From the NCBI GenBank assembly GCA_030049455.1, contig JASIKV010000346.1, positions 1-5,201 on the forward strand: a DNA stretch of 5,201 nucleotides. The letters are read 5' to 3'. A program made the position numbers and the translations under genes. Under the pieces are notes generated by a model. The model did not search any database. It saw only the letters and a list, made by a program, of their open reading frames with translations, and was not told where the DNA came from. This DNA comes from Terriglobia bacterium (GTDB lineage: Bacteria > Acidobacteriota > Terriglobia > UBA7540). Below, piece by piece: positions 1-4,390 of the stretch (its first letter is position 1; every line of letters starts with the position of its first letter).

Positions 1-446
1 ACATGATCGGGCTGGACCACAGCGGGTTGGCCAACGCGGTCATGTATCCGTATGGCGACTGGGGCACGGGGGGAGTGAAGTACTCGCTCGCCGTGGATGA
101 TGTGATTGGCAGCGCGGTTCTCTATCCGAACAGCGCCATCCTGAACGTGGTGGGCGGCATCAAGGGTACAGTAACCGTTGACGGCATTCCCGCCTTCGCC
201 GCGCACGTAGTCGCCATCGACCGCGCCACGGGCAACGTGGTGACCGACACCCTTTCCGACACCGACGGCAACTATCATCTCCGCATGTTTCAGGGAAACT
301 ACTATGTGATGGTCCTGCCCCTGGCCACGGACACTTCCGGGGGCGGTGCCACCAACGGTGTCACCGACGTTCAGAACTTCCGCGGATTCACCAAGGGCTA
401 CCCCGGCGCGACCGCACAGACAGGCTTCACCGGAAAGTTCTACTGA
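1..446 (+). CDS. Matrixin-type zinc metalloprotease, C-terminal part (5' truncated by window edge), with carboxypeptidase-regulatory-like domain
   Basis: This is the end of a probably secreted zinc endopeptidase of the metzincin/matrixin group (M10-like). Bases 1-2 (AC) close a codon compatible with His, and the next residues read MIGLDHS. Together they match the second half of HExxHxxGxxH, with the third zinc ligand at visible residue 6. VMYPY (residues 13-17) fits the Met-turn that forms the floor of the metzincin active site. LAVDDVIGSAVLYP (about 29-42) resembles the closing helix of matrixins. From about residue 50 to 105 a beta-rich stretch (GGIKGTV...VVAIDRATG...TDTDGNYHL...GNYYVMVLP) looks like a carboxypeptidase-regulatory or Cna-B-type Ig fold. 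A Gly/Thr-rich tail follows, ending at TGA 444-446. The ATG at position 3 lies inside the zinc site and is not the true start. Substrate and signal peptide cannot be judged from this fragment. Confidence 0.85.
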   Translation, partial: MIGLDHSGLANAVMYPYGDWGTGGVKYSLAVDDVIGSAVLYPNSAILNVVGGIKGTVTVDGIPAFAAHVVAIDRATGNVVTDTLSDTDGNYHLRMFQGNYYVMVLPLATDTSGGGATNGVTDVQNFRGFTKGYPGATAQTGFTGKFY

Positions 447-488
447 TTGATTCCACAATAGTTGATCAGAGGCTTGGGCTGCAAGGCA

Positions 489-526
489 GGTGGGTATAAC
501 TCCACCCCGCGCCGGCGATTCGGCGC
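489..526. terminator. Two small hairpins between convergent genes; possible weak transcription end
   Basis: The 113-base gap between the converging metalloprotease and MEDS genes holds two adjacent inverted repeats. GGTGG (489-493) pairs with CCACC (502-506), and GCGCCG (509-514) pairs with CGGCGC (521-526) around a 6-base loop. A third, tiny one (GGAC 530-533 / GTCC 537-540) follows. None has a T-run on either strand, so they are not canonical intrinsic terminators. Their place between convergent genes makes a role in ending or protecting transcripts plausible but unproven. Confidence 0.3.
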
Positions 527-559
527 CGTGGACAATGTCCCGGGTCTTTCTGAGGCGCG

Positions 560-1117
560 CTAAGCGTGAGCGGCTGCCACCGCGCGGCGCGAAGCCTCAA
601 TGGTCTTCGCAACACGCCGGTGATCGACGAGCATGGCCAACAGCTCGCCGCGCTGCACTTTCTCGCTCAGCACGGTGCACATGGAGAGGGCGTTAAAGGG
701 ACGAATGAAATCATGAAGGCGGCGTTGATAATCGCGGATGGTTGCCGCGTCCGTACCGTTTCCATACGCCCAAGACCAATCCGTTACCCAGCGCATCACC
801 GTGGCATGCCGATGGAGAGGGCTTCTCTGCAAGGGTTCGCTGGGACGGAACAAATCCGCCAGACAGTTGGGCGCCGTCAGAAAAACCAGTCGCTCACTGT
901 GCAGCAAGGCATCGGTCTTCAGTCCAGTTTCACTCAATCCGTGCGCAATATCCTTCAGGCAGGTGGGACCGGCCATCACCACCACTTGCTGGCCGATTTC
1001 CAATCCGGCAATGGAGAACTGAAGGATTTCAGAAAGGCTTTTCTCTTTCCGGACAACCAGGCGACACAGTTCGCCCGGAGCCAGAAGGCTTCCGTGGGTC
1101 CCCAAATTGAAGCTCAT
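560..1117 (-). CDS. Stand-alone MEDS (DcmR sensory) domain protein
   Basis: This 185-residue cytoplasmic protein has no signal peptide or membrane segment. It fits the MEDS family (methanogen/methylotroph DcmR sensory domain), thought to sense small ligands. Matching segments in order are: a first strand GELCRLVV (15-22); FSIAGLEIGQQVVVMAG (34-50), like the family's Fl..GL..GE.....; ERLVFLTA (75-82); VMRWVTDWSWA (107-117), like the R..gEm.WA segment; and a C-terminal FNALSMCTVLSEKV...LLAMLVDHRRV, like the family's ALC.Y....p...l...l..HP.v. MEDS proteins often begin with a His after the first strand lead-in, where this one has Glu (GELC), so its ligand chemistry may differ. No kinase or DNA-binding output domain is attached, so any signal must pass to a partner protein. 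The ATG at 1115-1117 has no Shine-Dalgarno-like sequence, but an in-frame TGA about 36 bases upstream and the early start of the domain leave no better ATG. A plus-strand frame over the same DNA shows no family resemblance. Confidence 0.72.
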   Translation of the reverse strand: MSFNLGTHGSLLAPGELCRLVVRKEKSLSEILQFSIAGLEIGQQVVVMAGPTCLKDIAHGLSETGLKTDALLHSERLVFLTAPNCLADLFRPSEPLQRSPLHRHATVMRWVTDWSWAYGNGTDAATIRDYQRRLHDFIRPFNALSMCTVLSEKVQRGELLAMLVDHRRVAKTIEASRRAVAAAHA

Positions 1118-1121
1118 ACTG

Positions 1122-1154
1122 ATTATGATGGGCGAAATCGGGTGGGCGTGTCAA
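1122..1154 (-). promoter_or_regulatory. Weak sigma-70-like promoter candidate for the MEDS gene
   Basis: On the minus strand a perfect TTGACA (1149-1154) stands upstream of CATAAT (1122-1127), which ends 4 bases before the MEDS ATG. The spacer is 21 bases, longer than the usual 16-18. Transcription from this -10 would start at about the ATG itself, giving a leaderless mRNA. That would agree with the missing Shine-Dalgarno sequence. Offered only as a candidate. Confidence 0.2.
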
Positions 1155-1271
1155 CAGGCGGCCGGGCGATCAGTCGCAAATGCCGGAGCAATGGGCTTGA
1201 CATTTAGCTTCTTCTGAGCGCTGGAAATCGCTCCTGCCGGCGGGTCGCGGCGGTTTTCATCTCTTTGCTGC

Positions 1272-1306
1272 TTATTCTAAGTAGAATAATACTACATAAG
1301 GTCTTA
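1272..1306. promoter_or_regulatory. Nested AT-rich dyads; possible operator or promoter region
   Basis: TTATTCTA (1272-1279) and TAGAATAA (1282-1289) form a perfect 8-base inverted repeat around AG. It overlaps a second dyad, GTAG (1281-1284) / CTAC (1292-1295), and a third, TAAG (1297-1300) / CTTA (1303-1306), lies next to it. The cluster starts 3 bases past the receptor stop codon and is much more AT-rich than its surroundings. On the minus strand TATTAT (1286-1291) could act as a -10 element, without a good -35. Binding of a dimeric regulator fits the symmetry, but no known operator consensus is matched. Without a T-run it is not a standard terminator. Confidence 0.35.
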
Positions 1307-1308
1307 AA

Positions 1309-4302
1309 CTAGAACGTGAACAAGGCGCCAAAGTCAATACGGCGATTCGCCGCCTGGAGCCCGCCGCCAAACCCGCCGCCGAAGAGCCCGCCGATGGAAT
1401 TCGACTGGCCAAACAGCGAGGAGCCCACGATGCCCACGCGCGGCCCCAGGTTGACATCATTAAACATGTTCCGGGCATTCACGCTGAGCGTGAGATTGAA
1501 GCGCCGGTTGCTGGCCGTCCCGCCGCCTCCAAAAAAGCCGCCCATGCCGCCGCCTCCGCTCAAGCCGCGACCTCCCAGGCCCCCGCCGCCGGGACCACCT
1601 CCCGGGCCGCCCCGCCCACCGCCCCCGCCACCGGGTCCGCCTCCGGGGCCGCCCCGCCCACCCCCGCCCACGTTGCTGGATTTCGAAAGTTCCCGTCCAA
1701 AGCCGAAGGTCTTGGCCAAACGGAGGTTGAAGGTAAATTGCCCGGGATTATCGTAGGAATACGGCGCAATGATGGACTGCGCGGTCGTGGGGGTGATGAA
1801 TGAAACTCCCAGCGGGCAAGTGACGGGGGTTACAGTGCAGGCCGTTCCCAGAGCCGGCCGCGCGTTGAATTGGCCCGTGCCAAACAAGTCCGTAGGCTCG
1901 GTCACGTTGAAGGGTGAGCCCGACGACGTCACCAGGAAGGGACTCAGGCTGAAGCGGCGCGGCAGGTTCCAATTCCCGATTAACACCAGGCGGTTGCGCA
2001 CGTCAAATTCCGCCCGGCCGTAGTCCTGATGGATGTCATAAGGGTTCATGATGACAGCAGGTGTGTTGCCGCTTGAATCCGCGTTGGCATAACTGAGCGT
2101 ATAGAATCCGCCCAGAGTCAATTTCGTGCCCAATCGCACGTTGAAATTGGCAATGAATTGGTTCTGGTTGAAAAGTCCGCCGGACTGATAATCGTAAATA
2201 TTCCCCGCGCTATTGCCAAAGGGTCGGTCCGCCGTAATTGCGGTGGGGTCCCCCAAAGGAAACGTTCCAGGAATAGGCGAGTTGATGTCGTTGGCAAAAA
2301 GCTGGCGGACCCCATGGGCATTAAGGTAAGTCACCGAGACGTTGGCATTTTTGGAAACCTGCTGCTCGATTCCAATCGCCGACTGCATGGTGTAAGGCGC
2401 ATGAAGGTTGGGGTCGATTTCGTATCGAGAGGGTGTTTCGTTGGATTGACCGCTCAGGCTGCTGAGGCTGGGAATAATCGGGAAAAAGTCCGGCGAGGGG
2501 ACCAGGTAGGTTTGCTGGGTCGTCCCATTCAGACGTTCGGCGTTGAGCAGAAGAGTCTCGGGAAAGCGGTCGTAGAAAATTCCGAAACCGGCTCGCAAAA
2601 CCGTCTTGGGAGCCTTCTTGTGCGAACCGATTCCCCAGGCTAAACCCACGCGCGGCGCGAAATCGGAGTGATCGGCAATTCCCGTTTGAGTTTCCCAACG
2701 CAAACCCAGGCTGAGGGTCAGGTTCGGATTCAGCTTCCAGTCATCCTGCGCAAAAAGGCCCACGTCCAGAAGGTTAACAGAAGAGAGGGGATTTCCGCCC
2801 ACGATCAGGAATTGCGTCGCGCCGCTGGTTTGGCAATTGGTTCCGCCGCTGTTCTCGCACGCCTGCAGATTCATTTCCGCCGTTTGATAAGCGGGGAGAG
2901 ATGCAAAGGTGAATGTCCCGTTGAAATTGGCGTTGGAGGTGTTGGTGTCGTGCTCGTCGCGCACGCGGCCGCCCACCACCAGCGTGTGCTTGCCGATGAA
3001 GAAGGAGGTCAGGTTCTGCGCCTCATAGTGGTTTTGAATATCGGTGGAAGTTCCGGTGGTGTTTCCTCCCATCAGAAATGCTCCCTGTACGTTGATGGCG
3101 GCGGCAAGGGAGGCGGGGTTCGTGGTGGCATCGTCGTGCAGATACTGGAAGCGGAACTGATTCAGTTTTTTGGCGCTAATCACGTCTGTATCGCTGATTT
3201 GCACAGTATGTTCGTCGCTGTGCGTGTTCAGGCCCTGCGAGGCGAGGCTCAACTGTCCAACGCTGTTGTCCCCATTGGTTGTGTTGTTGTCGTAATACTG
3301 GTAGCGGATGGAAAGAACGTTGCTGTTGGTCAGTTGAAGGTCAAAGCGGGGGCTGAGATTGGTCAGGGAGCGGGGGCTGGCCACTGCCTGGTTAAAGGAT
3401 TCCGGCAGGAGAGTGGTCTGGTTGAGCACGGAAGCCGAAACGACGGAATTGTCCTCAATGCCGCGCCGGAAGAACGAAAAGAAAAACGAAGCCTTCTTGC
3501 CGAGCGGGCCGCCCACGTTGGCGTTGTAAAAGTCCGAGTGGTACGCGGGATCGTCCACGGCAAAGGGATTCCGCGTGTCGAACTGGGAAAGGCCCAAGCT
3601 GCCCATCAATTGCCCGTGAAATTGCGCGGACCCGGGCCGCGTGGTGATTTCGATTCGTCCGTAACCCAGCTTGTCATACTCCGCGGAAAAGGGATTCTGG
3701 TTGATGCGCACTTCCAGAATATCCGCCTTGGGGGGAAGCTGGCCAGCGGTGAAGCCATCGACGTAAATCTGGCCGCCATTGGGGCCGGCGGAGGGGCCGG
3801 CCAGGGCTTCCAGTTCCGATTGCAGTTCGTCCGGGTCGTCGGAGAGCGCTTGCAGGTCTTCGCCCTTGATGACCAGTGATGTGGCATTCTCCGTGGGGTT
3901 GACGCTCACTTGCGTGGTTGTATCCGTCACGTCCACCTTTTCCACTTCCTGGCTGATCTGAAGGGCGATATCGACTTTAACGGATTTGCCGGCAACTACC
4001 ACAACGCTCGCCTGCTCAAAGGGTGAGAAGCCCTTGGCCCGGGCGCGGATGGTATAGGTTCCCGCGGCAAGTCCGCTGATTTCGTATGTGCCATCCGGCT
4101 TGACCGTGCCGGCTTTGACCTGCCCCGTGGCGGAGACGGCCACGACGCGTGCGGCGGGAACTCCCGCGCCGGAGGGATCGGAAATCTGGCCCTTCACCGA
4201 GCCCGTGGGGCCACTTTGAGCAAACGCCCAGCCCGGCAAGAGCGACAGCCAGAAGAGCAAAACGGGCAGGCAGGCACTTCGCTTCGCAATCTGCAATTTC
4301 AT
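1309..4302 (-). CDS. Oar-like TonB-dependent outer-membrane receptor with N-terminal carboxypeptidase-regulatory domain and Gly-rich insert
   Basis: This 997-residue protein is a TonB-dependent outer-membrane receptor of the Oar-like class; its substrate is unknown. The start at 4300-4302 was chosen because GAGGG lies 6 bases upstream and the protein then opens with a clean signal peptide (KLQIAKR, hydrophobic core, AFA at 26-28, then QS). An ATG 21 bases further upstream lacks a ribosome site. Residues about 34-114 form a carboxypeptidase-regulatory-like Ig fold (GSVKGQISDPSGAGVPAARV, PDGTYEISGLAAGTYTIRARAKGF). The plug spans about 135-230 (QIYVDGFTAGQLPPKADILEVRI, NPFSAEYDKLGYGRIEITTRPG). 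The rest is the barrel, ending in the strand RRIDFGALFTF with the terminal Phe used in outer-membrane assembly. Odd features are a 50-residue Gly-rich insert (879-928) and two close Cys pairs (482/490, 822/829) that may be loop disulfides. It lies 88 bases behind a paralogue, probably in one operon. No SusD-like partner is visible. Confidence 0.96.
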   Translation of the reverse strand: MKLQIAKRSACLPVLLFWLSLLPGWAFAQSGPTGSVKGQISDPSGAGVPAARVVAVSATGQVKAGTVKPDGTYEISGLAAGTYTIRARAKGFSPFEQASVVVVAGKSVKVDIALQISQEVEKVDVTDTTTQVSVNPTENATSLVIKGEDLQALSDDPDELQSELEALAGPSAGPNGGQIYVDGFTAGQLPPKADILEVRINQNPFSAEYDKLGYGRIEITTRPGSAQFHGQLMGSLGLSQFDTRNPFAVDDPAYHSDFYNANVGGPLGKKASFFFSFFRRGIEDNSVVSASVLNQTTLLPESFNQAVASPRSLTNLSPRFDLQLTNSNVLSIRYQYYDNNTTNGDNSVGQLSLASQGLNTHSDEHTVQISDTDVISAKKLNQFRFQYLHDDATTNPASLAAAINVQGAFLMGGNTTGTSTDIQNHYEAQNLTSFFIGKHTLVVGGRVRDEHDTNTSNANFNGTFTFASLPAYQTAEMNLQACENSGGTNCQTSGATQFLIVGGNPLSSVNLLDVGLFAQDDWKLNPNLTLSLGLRWETQTGIADHSDFAPRVGLAWGIGSHKKAPKTVLRAGFGIFYDRFPETLLLNAERLNGTTQQTYLVPSPDFFPIIPSLSSLSGQSNETPSRYEIDPNLHAPYTMQSAIGIEQQVSKNANVSVTYLNAHGVRQLFANDINSPIPGTFPLGDPTAITADRPFGNSAGNIYDYQSGGLFNQNQFIANFNVRLGTKLTLGGFYTLSYANADSSGNTPAVIMNPYDIHQDYGRAEFDVRNRLVLIGNWNLPRRFSLSPFLVTSSGSPFNVTEPTDLFGTGQFNARPALGTACTVTPVTCPLGVSFITPTTAQSIIAPYSYDNPGQFTFNLRLAKTFGFGRELSKSSNVGGGGRGGPGGGPGGGGGGRGGPGGGPGGGGLGGRGLSGGGGMGGFFGGGGTASNRRFNLTLSVNARNMFNDVNLGPRVGIVGSSLFGQSNSIGGLFGGGFGGGLQAANRRIDFGALFTF
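1519..1668 (-). repeat. Gly-rich low-complexity coding segment with 42-base internal tandem repeat
   Basis: This segment encodes receptor residues 879-928, almost all Gly with a few Arg, Pro, Leu, Met and Phe. The 14-residue pattern GGRGGPGGGPGGGG occurs twice in a row. At DNA level, 1591-1620 and 1633-1662 are copies 42 bases apart that differ at 3 of 30 positions. The period is a multiple of three, so slippage gain or loss would keep the reading frame. Confidence 0.9.
1652..1669 (-). other. Compact G-quadruplex motif in the coding strand
   Basis: On the minus strand this stretch reads GGGCGGGGGTGGGCGGGG, four runs of at least three G separated by single-base loops. It lies inside the Gly-rich segment, so the motif is present in the mRNA as well as in the coding strand. 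A second, looser motif lies at 1601-1626 (loops of 6, 1 and 4 bases). The motif is seen directly; that it folds is inference. Confidence 0.65.
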
Positions 4303-4308
4303 GCTGTT

Positions 4309-4313
4309 CCCTC
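4309..4313 (-). promoter_or_regulatory. Ribosome binding site of the complete receptor gene
   Basis: GAGGG on the minus strand stands 6 bases before the ATG at 4300-4302. It decides the start in favour of the KLQIAKR-led signal peptide over the in-frame ATG at 4321-4323, which has no purine-rich site at a suitable distance. Confidence 0.75.
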
Positions 4314-4338
4314 GAGGTAGCATTGTGGTAGTGGGAAT

Positions 4339-4368
4339 TGTAGCGGCGGTCTATCGACTGCCGCTACA
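4339..4368. repeat. Strong intergenic hairpin (REP-like palindrome) between the two receptor genes
   Basis: TGTAGCGGC (4339-4347) pairs perfectly with GCCGCTACA (4360-4368). Inside, one mismatched or wobble position is followed by GTC (4349-4351) / GAC (4356-4358) closing a 4-base loop. In the minus-strand transcript the hairpin begins about 22 bases after the upstream receptor stop and ends 36 bases before the next ATG. No T-run follows, so an intrinsic terminator is unlikely. mRNA end protection, partial termination or membership of a dispersed palindromic repeat family are the main alternatives. Confidence 0.75.
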
Positions 4369-4390
4369 GCAAGATACCAACGCGCATGCA

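Larger units (their letters stand above)
1118..1308. other. Non-coding gap between receptor gene and MEDS gene
   Basis: This 191-base stretch lies downstream of the receptor stop codon and upstream of the MEDS start, both genes reading on the minus strand. I see no convincing coding sequence. It divides into an AT-rich part beside the receptor (about 1265-1308, with nested dyads) and a GC-rich part nearer the MEDS gene with a small hairpin (GAGCG 1216-1220 / CGCTC 1229-1233, 8-base loop). There is no T-run typical of an intrinsic terminator, so readthrough from the receptor into the MEDS gene is possible. Confidence 0.6.

Noticed and set aside
3..446. Reading the first gene as a complete 147-residue protein starting at the ATG at position 3
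   Set aside because: That Met lies inside the HExxHxxGxxH zinc motif, so the gene must begin left of the window.
566..1207. A 213-residue plus-strand open frame opposite the MEDS gene
   Set aside because: Its translation shows no domain-like pattern (scattered His/Arg/Gln, a HHHH run), whereas the minus strand gives a coherent MEDS-like protein.
1216..1253. Intrinsic terminator from the GC-rich repeats near 1216-1253 followed by TTTT (1254-1257) on the plus strand
   Set aside because: The stems are short with large loops, and no plus-strand gene ends here that would use it.
1591..1662. Repeats as a CRISPR array or satellite
   Set aside because: There are only two adjacent in-frame copies without spacers, explained by the Gly-rich coding pattern.
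1316..1756. Proline-rich plus-strand frame resembling a PPPRPP-type protein
   Set aside because: It is the reverse complement of the Gly-rich segment (GGN codons read as CCN). The same artefact recurs at 4521-4727.
2668..3879. A 403-residue plus-strand open frame antisense to the receptor
   Set aside because: The composition (Val/Gly/Ala/His-rich, no motif order) is typical of the reverse of a GC-rich gene. The receptor on the minus strand has signal peptide, plug and barrel.
4303..4323. Receptor start at the upstream ATG (4321-4323), adding MLPRGNS
   Set aside because: It has no ribosome site, while the ATG at 4300-4302 has GAGGG at a good distance and a normal signal-peptide start.
4337..4342. 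TACAAT as a -10 promoter element between the receptor genes
   Set aside because: No -35-like sequence lies 16-18 bases upstream (AGCGGC at 17), and the site is part of the hairpin arm.
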